From positions 52,280,693 through 52,344,692 of the forward strand of contig NC_134415.1 of assembly GCF_030867145.1 (NCBI RefSeq): a stretch of DNA of 64,000 bases. Reading direction: 5' to 3'. This stretch comes from Opisthocomus hoazin. Taxonomy: Eukaryota; Chordata; Aves; Opisthocomiformes; Opisthocomidae. Below, piece after piece: positions 13,673-26,075 of the stretch; the first letter of the stretch is position 1, and the number at the start of each line of letters is the position of its first letter. Below the pieces are notes generated by a model. That model was not told the DNA's origin. It worked only from the letters and a program-made list of their open reading frames with translations, and made no database searches. Position numbers and translations under genes: made by a program.

Positions 13673-16600
13673 TTAAAAATGTGCTCTGGCAGGTGAAAAT
13701 ATATGAAGGACAATGGGGGATGGAAAAGAGAAACCTGCTTTCACAGAAGAGTAAATGTATAGACAATTTAAGGTACAGTTTTTGGCTTAGTACATCTGAA
13801 ATATTTCAGAGCACTTTATATGGCATGTTTCTTAGAGCTGATTGATATCCTTGTGTGTGTGTGATTTTTTTTAACAAAAATCATTACATTTGTTAATAGT
13901 CTGTCATAAGCTTATTTTCAGTTTGAAGCTCAGTCCAAATAAATGTGTTTTGTTTTGTGAGGAGGTGATTAACTCTGAGCACACTGCAAGTGGGAGTTTC
14001 CCCTGACCAAAACTTGAAGTGGTGCAACACTGATCAGCTACTTGGCCTCACAAAGATGTGTGAAGTTTCATAAAGGAGCTCTTATAGAAAGCTTACCTGT
14101 GGTTTGTCAGTGTTGCAAAGGCATTACATAGGTTGGTTGAGAAAGAAAAGTCCTTTCAGCACTCTGCAGAGCATGACTTGGTAATTTGAGAGCTGAAAAA
14201 AGCTTCTTATGACTGCTTCTTCCTTGGCTTATGCTTATATATCCTTTTTTTGAAAGGATTCAGATGCTAGTGCTTATGGTTGGAAGAATTAATTGGTGTA
14301 AGAACATAAATGTTGGCAGCCTACATAGAATGAGTGACATGTAAAAGTTTATGTAGTGTGGAGTAATCTTACCTAATCATGAAGACACAAGTATTTATAG
14401 ATTGCACAGTGGCTTAAGTTACATGTAAAATAATAAAATCTGTAAATATCTATTGTCTGGAAGTGGTCTCCCAGAGCACTCACTTTCAATAGGTAGGCCA
14501 CACTTGACGGAAAGCATCAAACAGCTTTGAACTCTCATTCTTCCCTACTTGCCTTCCCTTTTCCACCAAGCTTTAGCTATATACACAGAGCAGTACGACT
14601 TTTCATTATCATCTCTATTGGCACTGAATAAGAAATACACTGTCTTAAAATAAACAATAAGTTGACTTGGTTTAACTAGGTAACATATGAAGATAAATTT
14701 TATGTTTCTAAAGGAAGGTAAGTACTAGATAGAAAATGAATTCTGCTGTTTACTACCCTAAAAGTAAGCCAGAAAGAACAGTAAAGCATGTAGTAGCTTA
14801 GAATAGTGCTTTGTATGTGTCTGTAAGATGGTGAAGTCAAACTATGAAGATTGAATATCTGTTGAACTCAGTGGAAAGATTCTTGAAGGAGCTGGGGTGC
14901 TCTGGACTCTAAGGCTGGGGAAAAAGATTTGGTGTCACCTCAAAGCTGTGTGTCCTCTTTACTATCCAGCAATTAATTTTATTACTATTTCCCAAAATAA
15001 AAAATTAAAGAGCATATGTTTTTTGTTTAATAAAATATTAGAAGGAATTTGAAGGAAGTAAAAATAGAAAGACTGAAATAGCTATAGAGGAAAAGAGGAA
15101 GATGACGTGGACCAAAGGGAATGAAAGCAGAGAGTGGTATGGAAGTGAGGTCAAAAGTTGCTTTTAAAGAGTGTTCATTTTGAGGATTTGAATGTATGAT
15201 TTTGAAAAGGAATTTGACTCCTGTGCAAATAAAATAAACAAAAAAAAGGCAGAAGGATTTAGTAAGTCATGGCTAGGGATTGGCTACTGTTCCTTCCCCA
15301 AAGGAACTTACTTGGACCTTTTGTTTTATTGTGGGAAGTTGCCAAGAATACTTTGAACTCAGCATTGTTGTAGCAAAGAAAGTTTGAGCTAGCAGAGAAG
15401 GCTACTTCCTCAGAAAATGTAATGACTCAGAAGTGACAGCAGCAGAAATGACTCCCAGTGAGGATCAGAGCTACTCAGCATCATTGTGTGACTGGGCTAA
15501 ATCAGCTCCCTGACACCATTTTCAGAGATCTGCTGGTGAAAGCTCAAACTGGAGAAGGCTCTGCTGGGGCTGTCAAAAGGAAGAATGGTTCATGAGGTAA
15601 TATATACTACAGCTGACTGAAAGATGACAATGCATTCTAGTTTTGGGGTATTTCTTTCTAAAGCTGTTGTGTGATGTCTACCCAATAATAGTAGAGAAAT
15701 GAAGAGGCTATTCCAGGCTTACTCTTCTGGACTTTGTTCTGTTTCCATTCACAGTTAGTAATTCTGCTTCTCCCCAAGAAACAAGTGTATTAACATGGGC
15801 AAGCATAAAAATATAGAAAAATGCAGAAGGCAGTTACATTCAGTTGGCCTAAATTACACAGGTTAATTAACATAATTGAGGTTTGCTGGTTTATTGTAGC
15901 TGAAAATCTAGTCAAATAAGTACAGCATGTAGCACAATTGTCATATACCTTCAATTAACAGAAAATTAGAAACACTTGTAATTGCTAGTATATCTGGTAA
16001 ATAATTGAAATAGACTCAGTCATTCATTTCTATTTGAACTCCATCTGTAAGAAGCAATGGCAGATTTTCTGAATCAGATATATAAAATGACTGTGATAGC
16101 TTCTGTTCATACATGAAATGAGACATTTGAACATAGTAGATCACCCAGCATTTTGATAACATGAAATAATGAAGTGGTAAATGCTCTTAGTACCCTACCA
16201 ACTGGTTATAATAGAAATAAATTACCTTGGTTGAAAATTGCTTAATGGACAACTTGAGATAGGTTTCATTTGTTTGGGAGGTTATGGAGATGTTCATTGT
16301 ATTGTACAAAAATATGCTCATCAGAATCCTTATTAATGTAGCCTTGATGCTGTGTAATAAATGAGGTAGTCCAGTTTGAACTTGAAAAACACATTTCCAG
16401 CACTGATACAATTTTGCAGCTTGGATGACTAAGACACTAAGCAATTGTCACCTCTAACCTGTCACATCTCAACATGGATGTTCAGTGTAATGCCACCATG
16501 CTTGTAAAAAAACCTCAAACCCAACCCAAACCAAAAAAAACAAACCCCCCAAAAACCCCAAAGCAAAAAAACCACCATGACAGCTTACATTATCTGAAGG

Positions 16601-19600
16601 ACTAACTATTGTTAGCTATCCTGAGTGAAATTTGTATGTACAACCAATGTTAATGTAATCGCTCCTTAGCAAGAGCACTGTGCCTCTCCGTGTCAGCTTC
16701 CACCATGGGGACAGTTCAAAAGGAAGAAGCATATCCAGTGGGAGCCTTGGAAAGCAGGGAGACTGTCAGGGCCTTACTGTCTAGGGAGACTATCTCTCCA
16801 TCAGGTTTGTCTATTGGGAAGATATTTCCAGTAACTAGCAACAAGTTTTTCTATTTTTTAATGAATATGAACAATTTATACTTCCAACAGGGAAACCAGA
16901 CACAATTTGGTTTCTATTTTTAGCCTAAGTCATAATTTTCTTTTGGGGCAGGTTCAGGTATGTAGACTACCTATACAGGCTAAACAAAGGAGACAACGAA
17001 CAGTGCCAAAAGCGCACAATGAAAGTTCCTGAAAGAACAATCAGTCTTTTTGAGATTCTTTAATTTCAACTTGGAACAAGGAAAGGACAAAAATTGTCTA
17101 TGTCCACTATTGGTAGGAGGAGAGAAAGAAAAGAATGATTGATACAGCATGGAAATGAACAAGAACAATTTTAGTCACGTCAATGAAAATATTTGTTTTC
17201 AAACAGAAAATACTTCGTTTCATCTGTCTCAATTTACCCACTGGCTGCTCCCTTCAGTACTTTCACTTTCTACGGCATTACTTTCACTGATTATTTCTAC
17301 AGCTGGACATTCCACATATTTTCTTTCTCTCTAGAGATAGATACTGAATATCTTACTGTTCACATGGTTACTGTCCAGGTTAAAAGTGGGAAAGCAATAG
17401 TTACTGAATTGTTAATTTCATTTGTTCAGAATTTAGTGAAATAATTGTCTGCTTAACTCGCTGCTTGGTATTTCTTATGCTTGAAAAATATTTCGAGTTG
17501 AAGGATTATATCATGCAGTGTGTGTGACTGCTCTGAATCAAGTTGCTGTTAAAGATTTTTACCCATCCATCTTCTGTTCCTCTTTAACATAACAAATATT
17601 AAATAAGATCACATTTGGAAAAGTCTAAAGTTGTGATATCTCTCAATGATACTTAGGTATTCTTGGATTTCTGGTATTGTACTAGGGCTACTTCTACAGT
17701 CCCTTGGGGCTGTACAAAAATAATGGGAGCAGGCATTTCAGCAAGTTCTCAGAGTTAATTCCTGAAATTCTGGTCCTCTCTTTGGAGGTCATTCTTTATG
17801 CACCAAAGTACTGCTGTTAAGCAATACAGGCTTACTTCCTTGAGTAAAATGTATATGTACAGGTGAGGCTTGTTGAATATTTTTGGCTTCTGTGTAGACA
17901 TGAAGCAATGTAAATCAAACTAGGTTGTAAATATTTTTCATCACCGTTGCAATCTTGTTGCTTCAATATACAAACAGTAAAATACAATGTAGGGGAAGCC
18001 AGAAACTTAATAAGATTTATTGAAATATTTACCAGTGCAAAGGCCCAATCTTGATATCTTTGTAATGATGTAAATTACTAAAGCCTAATGTAAGTATCTG
18101 CTAGATCTGTGAGGCCTGGAAATAAATTGTTTTGCCTTTATGAAGTCAGAGAAGATATATTTGGCATAAACTGTTTCATAAAAATGTAATGCAGACCACT
18201 GTCTGACAAGCTGGTTTATGCTGTATGTATTAAAGACTATTGCAGTGTTTTTGTACTGAGTGTTATCATCTTTTTGGCTGAAGTCTGCAACATTTATACC
18301 CATGAATTATTTTATATATGTGAATACTTCTGTTGAACTCATGCATGCAAATATTTTCAGTGTGGAGTCTTGGTCATCATAAATTCTTCAGAGAAGTGAT
18401 TATAATGCCTAATGTGGCTCTATTGTAACATAAATGATAACTGAAATACCTATCAGAAATATATTTATAAAAAATTCAGCAGCAAATACTCTTTCTAAAA
18501 TGTCCTTTGAGAAAGGACATATCACTTACCATTATGAAGAAATTTACAGGAGTGTAAATACATTGGATTTATGTATGCTGGAAGAGAAAATTTTAATTCT
18601 TCAGATAAACTTGTCTGTGTAATCATGTCACACATATTTAAGAAAAAGGAGATTTTTTTTTTAAACTGACTACATTTGAAAAGAAATTTATTGTGAAGGT
18701 TGTGAGCCAAATAAAATGTGACATCAGTGTTTATAATCCTCTTGATTTCAGTTGAATTGCATATGGTAAATATGGTTCGGACCATTTGACTATCAACAAT
18801 TTATTGATCTTTCTTACAAAGGATCAAATTTAAGTCTAGTTGTGATCAAGCAAATTTCTACTGAGGTTACAGTCATAGTAACTAATTTAAGATCATGTCA
18901 GCCGTTGAACCAATTTTTTACATAACGGGATACTTAAAGGAGAAGATTTTGGTCTTTCTCAGGATGCATGGGAACACTTAAATATATTCTGGCATTGGCC
19001 AAAAATCTTGGGCCAAATCTTCCATGTTAGTCTTCCATATCCGGATGAAGTTAGAAAGTCAGATTAGTACTTCACACTGCTGAGTAAGTTTCACCAACAT
19101 AGCAATTGAAATGTGTTTGGTTGCCTAGGATTTCCTGCTACAACATCTGTCTTACTGAAATCTTTCCTAATACAGAAAAAACCTACTGCTTCAGGTAAGA
19201 ACACTGATTTTTTCCTTGAATCACTGAAGCGCAGGCATTGAGACATGCATCAAGTCTTGTAATTCGTGCTTTCTAACTGTGCTATATAGTGTAAAGGGCT
19301 TCAGAAGCATCTTTCTGTGCCAGGATGGACTTCACTTTGCATGCCTTGCTTTATTAAATGCGAGAAGCACACCAGCACTAGAAATGCCTGGCTGATAAGC
19401 TGATGCACTTTTTATCTACTTGGAGCCTGACTGACATCTTTGAACACTGTTGTATCTAAACAGCTTGAATATGTGACCTCATTCCTTAAATACCATCACT
19501 TGAACAGCTCTTGTTGCTAAAATAAAAGCAGTGTTGATTCTCTGTTGTGAAAACTCCTACAGACCCTCTGACAAGCGCAAACTAAACCACACCTTCTTTT

Positions 19601-21236
19601 ACTATGATAAAAATGATTGCTTATTTGTAGCCATTACAGTGTACCTGTGGCAGCAATTACAGTAAAGGTATCACTTGCGGTTTTTATCACATTTACTTCA
19701 TGTTAACATGTGACTGTCACAGAAAACTCTGGCACATGGAATAAGACTAGGGAGCAAACCTTAAGGAAAATGATCTTGGAAAAGTAAAGTAGCTGAATAA
19801 TTTTGTTTTCTTATACTGACAAGTAGTTTGTTAACTACTCCCTAGACTGAGGGAAGACTGGAGTTGAGCCAAATTTTCCAATAAGAAGAAAAGAGGCCAG
19901 GACCAGCTTTCTCATTTTATGCTGTCTTTTTATGCTCAGAAATAAGCCTTCTGCAATGCAGGCCTGCGTCAGTACTTTGTTAAGTATAACCAGGATTTTA
20001 AAAACACAAGCTATGCCCTCCATTTGATCACAACTATGTGTTTCTCTGGAAACAATATTTGTAAGTTTTTTCCCAAGAGGTGGTATTTGGAAAAGGTGAA
20101 CTTTTACTGGGAAGTCGAAGCATGGACTAGTTAAAAAGAAGCTTAAAATTGTTATCTGTGAAAAACGTTTTTGTGAGAGGACTGATGTGCAAATCTCCTG
20201 CAAAGTAAAAAAGTACAACAATATTCTTATTTTAGTGAACATATTTACTGACTATTGTTTAAACAGTCTTTTCAGTTAGTTCAAGTTTGGTTCTTAAAAT
20301 AGCATTTTGAAATACAATTGTGACTACATGGTTGCATACAATTGTTTTGCAGGTGCATTTATGACTATGGATGCAAACTCTGTTGCTTGTTAGGTTTTGT
20401 TACTATTGGCAGTATTGAGACAAGTGCCATAAAAGCCAAAGAGGTCATAGGGCAGAAAGAATATTCAGGCATCCACTGCATCTTTTACCATAATCTAGAC
20501 CTCTCCCTCCAAAACCTGGCTATATATTGTTTTCAATTGTGTTTTATTTTTGGAATATAACCTAATTTTCTTAAAGTATTTTTTTTTTTAAATATAAATC
20601 CTGCTCTTAGTTCCAGTCCAGCAAATACTTTGCTACTAAGCACGGATTTAGGCAGTAGATAGGGCAGGTTGTGACTTGTGAGGAGGAACACGTATATACA
20701 AGCACTGCAGAATCAAGACCTATTAGTTGGTATACAAGCAAATTAGAGTGCTTACAGTTCTATTCATGGATGTGAGGGCCAAAAGAATAAGGAATTGGAG
20801 TTGTCCTTGAATTATGTATTGCATACAACCATGATTTACTTATTGAATGTTTTACTGGACTGAAATAAAGGTAGATTATGTGGATTGGTTTATACTAAAG
20901 AGCACTCACTATTTTTCATCTTTTCATTCAGTAATATGAATTGCCATGAGGATCAGTGTATGCTTGTCACCTTTTCTTAAAGCTCAGTATGATTTTGCTA
21001 AGGGAAGAGTTTGACCAAAAGTGACAACTTCAATCTGTATTTTAATTTATAAGAACCAGATATAGCATTTACATAAAGATAAAGGACTTCAGCATAACTT
21101 TGGACGCCAAACCTGCATTTTGGGGAACAAAGAGGCAAAAAGTCTTGAGTACAATCTCTGTGTAACTTTGGTGATCACAGTAGGTTGGACATTTCTGCAG
21201 GAGAATGACAGTAGATGCAGTCAAGTTGCTAGTTAG
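13673..21236. other. AT-rich non-coding DNA, no gene recognised
   Basis: Long AT-rich stretch with very few open frames between about 13.9 and 16.2 kb. An A/C-rich low-complexity stretch lies at about 16,505-16,576; on the minus strand it reads as G-runs separated by T-runs. The longest frame (135 codons, minus, 19,835-20,242) is hydrophobic and Ser/Phe-rich and matches nothing I know. I treat it as chance. No splice-flanked conserved exon was identified. Confidence 0.55.
16505..16576 (+). repeat. A/C-rich low-complexity stretch
   Basis: The stretch is almost only A and C, with several CCC to CCCCCC runs. The minus strand is T/G-rich with at least four G-runs of three or more, so a quadruplex is possible. 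Similar A/C or T/G low-complexity stretches occur elsewhere in the window, for example near 22,931-22,956 and 56,257-56,300. Confidence 0.65.
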
Positions 21237-21425
21237 CTGGGCACATTTTTATACCTGCTGGTGAGACAGGGAGGACTCAGGCGAGCCTGTTTGGCACTCG
21301 GGTAGGTGAGGGAATTGCTGCCTTGGAGAAAGCGCTCGGATCAAGATCCCGCAAGGCTTTAAAGGTCAAGAGGAAGCACCTTGAGGCCAATATTGAATGT
21401 GGCTGGCAACCAGGGTAACTAAGCC
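21237..21425 (+). repeat. Probable ancient interspersed repeat fragment
   Basis: The wording around 21,350-21,415 (GGCTTTAAAGGTCAAGAGG, then AAGCACCTTGA, then GGCTGGCAACCAGGGTAACT) resembles an old dispersed element that I associate with reptile and bird genomes. There, a phrase of the type 'ggctttaaaggtca...cagcaccttga...ggcagccagtg' recurs. The segment is also more CpG- and GC-rich than its surroundings. I cannot name the family with confidence, and no coding capacity remains. Confidence 0.35.
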
Positions 21426-22706
21426 ACTAAGGGAGTTATGTGCTTACTCTGGCTGCTGCCAACAAAACTCCTGCCAACATCTTTTTGTCACCGATGAAGT
21501 CTATTAATTCTGCATGCATATACATCAGCAGAAAGGGTCTAACATTACGCTGAGCTAAATGGAACAAGACATAGACATGAAGAAGGACAGTCGCATCGAA
21601 AGAAGCAAGGAAGTGCATTGGCAATATTCCCAAAAAGAAAGGAGAAACATTTCGCTCCCATGAAGGCACACTGGCTGTGTGCTGGACCAGAGATTCCTAG
21701 GGTTGAGAAAGAGCAGTGTGAGATGTTGTAAAAGAAATGCAGACTTTAAATTGTATCTGTGTAACACGGCCATTTTCTCTGTTCATACTGCATTAATTTG
21801 CAGACTTCTTAACACCCTGCATACAGAGGAATCAGGTGCACTGACAGCGCACAGAAGTGGCAGATGGAATAGTGGTAATGATTTTTAATTACATCTTTGC
21901 GATACTTGGCATATGAATGAAATTTAAGCTTCCTGATGATTTTATTAGATCCATAAGTGAAAAATTTACAGATGGAAGAAAAGAACTCAAAATAGTGCTG
22001 TGAGGAGATCCATAATGAGTGATTTAATGAAGCAGTTAAATCCACTATAGAATGCAAACTGTTTTTAATTGGAAATATTGGACAGTTTAATCCTTTTATC
22101 AAATGTTCAGAGGAAATAAAATACCTCATTGTATAAAAAGCAGCTGGGACACAGGCAGAATGGCACTTATATCAGTGCTCTGTAAGAGGTCAATGACAAT
22201 TTTAATTGATGCTATTTCAGTTCCTGTGGTATGGTGGTAACTGGAATAGAAATATCTGAACTGCTTGTTCTTAGAAATATGTGGACTTTATTCAGGAGTA
22301 TCTTCAGCTTAGAATCAAGTACAAAGATTAGATGAAATCTGCAGATACAAGAAAATGGGTGCAGTTAAAGACTGTTTTATGGCTACATCCCATTCCATTA
22401 AGTTCTGAGAAATACAGGGAGTGGCTACATTCACTTAGTTTCAAAGACACAGATAATAGTGTCAGATACCATTAAAAATGCATGTTGCACAAAATCTAGT
22501 GTACAGTTCTAAGTAAAAGATTATAAACAATTGCTTTAAAGATTTCTCTTCTTGATTTTTTCGATGTTGCAGAGCCCTTTTATGGCTTGTTCTTTGTCAG
22601 CCTGAGATCACAGTATAGTCCTACTAAATCCGTCTCTTGATTTCTTCGGTGTTGGTGTTACATACCATCCCAAATAGAAACTGTATTATTAAGTAGTGGG
22701 ACTATA

Positions 22707-22763
22707 GGCTCAAGTTTGAACAATAGCAGGGAATATCGGCTCAAGTTTGAACAACAGCAAGTT
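22707..22763 (+). repeat. Two-copy tandem duplication, 31-bp period
   Basis: The phrase GGCTCAAGTTTGAACAA occurs at 22,707 and again at 22,738. A third partial piece (AAGTTTGAA) follows at about 22,759. This suggests local slippage duplication. No coding consequence is visible. Confidence 0.7.
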
Positions 22764-23097
22764 TGAATAACAACAATAACAAACCCCGTTTGGTTTTGCT
22801 TTTTTCAAATATACAGAGGAAAACTGCTGTAGGGCATTAGAGACAATAACAGGAAACAGAATGTAACTAATTTTGAAGGTGGAGTATTTCTAAAGTTTAT
22901 CTGTGAAGAAACCTACTGTCATTCATTAAAGAAAAAAAAAAACCCAAACCCCCAAAATTCTAGCTTTTGTTCTTTGCTATGGGCTGAAAGCTTGTAATAG
23001 GGTACTAGAAAGTAGTTTTTAGGTTGTGGTACACAGGTATGCGAAGAGTGGATGATCTTTTGACCTCTCTGGACTAAATGTCGGGAAGGCAGACTTT

Positions 23098-23133
23098 GGG
23101 AGTCAGATAGTCCCTGGGAGTCAGATGGTCCCA
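23098..23133 (+). repeat. Two-copy tandem repeat, 18-bp period
   Basis: GGGAGTCAGATAGTCCCT is followed directly by a second unit that differs at two positions. It is a short tandem duplication in non-coding DNA. Confidence 0.8.
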
Positions 23134-26046
23134 CCCACTTCCATGTTTCTGTAGTGTATGGTCAATTTGGTATCAGACTTTAGCTTGGAGTGTTATTCTG
23201 CATAAAGATATCTTCTGATATTATGCTTTTCGTGGAGCTTACTTTTCATTTAGTTCATTGTGAACCTCTCAAGCCTAACTGTAGCAAGCAGCGTGTTGAT
23301 TTCAATGAAGCAGCCTAAATCTGTACAAGCTGAGGATCTAATACAGTAACTCTTTGCATAAGAAGCTTGGATCTGATTTTAGTGACAATTCTCTTAAATA
23401 CATAATGCAAACTCTCTAGAGCTAGTCTTTATCCAGGTTGGTAAAAATTAAGGATCACTTCACTTTTCCCAGAACAAATACATATTTGCATTTCACACGG
23501 ATCTGGGGTTGTCTTTTGGAAATAATATAGTCTACCAATATCATCAACGTGGAAAGCTGCGACAAAGTGCTGTGGTGTTCTTAGAATGAGGTTGTGCTCC
23601 TTACACTGCAGAGCTGCGCAGAAGAAAAGCTCCCTCTGGAGAAACAACGGGGAGATGATTTCTGCAGGGCTGCTATGTGCCCAGAAAGTGGTCCACAATC
23701 CACAGTCCTCAAACTAATGCAGCAGGGTTTCAGATCTATTCTTGTGGTACTTCAAACCCCTGACCACTGAGGATTATATTGACAACTTTATGTTAGGACA
23801 ATACCAACTTGTTTTTAAGGGTCCTTTCCCCCCCTGCTAGCTATGGTTTACGTTGCTTTCCCAAACTCTTGCCAGTTTAGCTCACTTGTGTTTCTCACTT
23901 CATCACACCAGTCTCTGGGTTCGAAGTGGCTACACTGGAGCTGAAGAAGTGATGAGTTAAATAGCTGCATCTCTTGCACTGTTAATTTCCAAGTTTGAAT
24001 CTTTTTTGATTTTTTTCCCCAGCTCTAGTGTTCTTTCTAGGTTTTAGGTGGAATCCTTCTAAAATGCTTTAATCACATTAAAGGTTTAATCATAATAAAG
24101 GTTTTGCTTATTATTCTACATTCAAATGTCAGCTTTTATTTGTGAGTGGGTTTTTTGCTTAATAGTCAGTTAGGGATGAATTCATAGTCTACAAGAAGTT
24201 TAATCAGAGTGGTATACATAAATGCAGAGATTCAAATTTGTTATTATTCATTAAATGAATGCATGGTTGTTTCAGAATATTGCCTAACTTTGGTTAGTTT
24301 TCTGCCTCATCTGTTTTTCTGCTTGTAAGGAGGATTCTATGGCCTCTCCTTTTTTCTGTCTTCATTTCAAATAACAGAACTGAATCAAACTATTAATATA
24401 TTGAGTGCAGCAAGGTAACCTGAAACTACATTTTCCACGGTTTCTCTGCCTCATCTATTTTGGTGCTAGAAAAGGGGATTTCTTGCCCTTTCCTTTCGGT
24501 CTTCATCTTTTACAATTTCTGTATATTGGGCTCATGATTCGTTTCATTCTCTTTTCTCCTAACCTTCTCATGTCTGGCCACAGGCCACTCTTTCAAAAAC
24601 TTAGGGATACAGATTCCATTTTGTCCTCTCTATTTTCTTTCTTCTCCAGCTGCTGCAGACTGACACTGCCTGGCTTGTCCTCCCATCCAGGCTGCAAAGC
24701 ACCAGGAACTTTCTCAGCTATTATTCACAGTTTCTGTGCACAAATTCCCACTTTTCTCATTTGCCATTTCAATCTCTTCCCCACATAACCATCACTGACA
24801 AGCCCCAGAACTCCTAGCTTCAGTACTGCGTTGCTCTTCCCGAAAAAATGACTTCATTCAGACCCATGGACAGGAACAGCCAGCCGTTCTACATGCTTGC
24901 TGTATTAGACGGCCATTATTTTTGGAAGAGCACCACACAGCTTATGGCAGTGTCAGAGCTTCTGTATAGCAGCTCTGAGAACACAAATACCCAGCATTAT
25001 CTCTTGCAGTAATCTTGTGGGTTCCTTATCCAAGTACTGCCAAACCCCAAACTCGCCCATCTTGTCAAATCCCATCTGCCGTTGCCCCAGGTGACGTGGC
25101 TACAAACGTTGCATACACATATCCCACACATCTGTGCATTGCCAATACTCAGAAAGGGTTTTAAAACACATCAGTCATGTGCTGACATGAAACCTGACAT
25201 GAAGCAGAATAAATGGAAATTAAATTGTTCTGTATATTGGGCTATTAACTCCGTCGGCACAATGATTCTTCCGAACTTTCGCAGTGTGGGTCAGCAGTGC
25301 TTCCAGCTGACGTGTTTGGCCTGTCTGCAGAGCTGGGAGAAACCTGACTGAAAAACATAAGCCCATCCTGACAGGAGGTGTTTATAATACCTATGGATCA
25401 TACAGGGGCTGTGATCAGGATTATGGGTTTGTTGTGTTACACTCTCTAAATAGGAGATTATGTAGTCTTTGCCTGAGGGGCTTACAACTGAGGAGAACTC
25501 ACAGAAGCATGTGCAATTAGCTATGATATAATATACAGTGCCTGTATATGCTATCTGTTATATTCTGGTCTGCTTATGTATCTAAATTTAGTGTTACGGG
25601 ATGCTGTTCTTAGCTCCCTGATAATAATTTTTTCAGTCTTTTTTTCTCAATGCCTGTATATATTTCCTTGCTTGCTTCTAGATCTGTCTTTCAAATCCAA
25701 GCAAATCCAAAACATCTGCAATAGAAATCAACTAACCAATTGATAGGTAGCAAACTGACTGCTCTTTTTCCACTGACCTCTTTGGTTTGTTGTTACATCA
25801 TTTTTCCAAAACACCCCCACGCAACATGTCTTTCATCCACCTGTTGTATTGTGTCTTGTGAACTGTGTGTAGGAGGAATCGACTTCTTAATACACCAGTC
25901 CATTGCACAACACAGTGAGCCTTCGTACTTGACTGGGAAGCCCAAGCACTCCATAGGGTAAACATGAACCTAATTAAAGCCAAACAACCGGTCAGGCCAG
26001 AGATGGTATATTTTGCTTTTTTGGTTCCCATTTTGCATATGCATTT

Positions 26047-26075
26047 ATACATACATACATACATACATATATATG
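26047..26075 (+). repeat. ATAC/AT microsatellite
   Basis: About five uninterrupted ATAC units run into an AT-dinucleotide tail. It is an ordinary simple repeat and possibly length-polymorphic. Confidence 0.85.

Noticed and set aside
19835-20242. 135-codon minus-strand frame
   Set aside because: Hydrophobic composition expected from T-rich DNA; no family recognised; no supporting signals.
24405-24788. 127-codon + frame, Phe/Leu-rich
   Set aside because: Composition reflects a pyrimidine-rich stretch. No homology recognised and no transcript signals.
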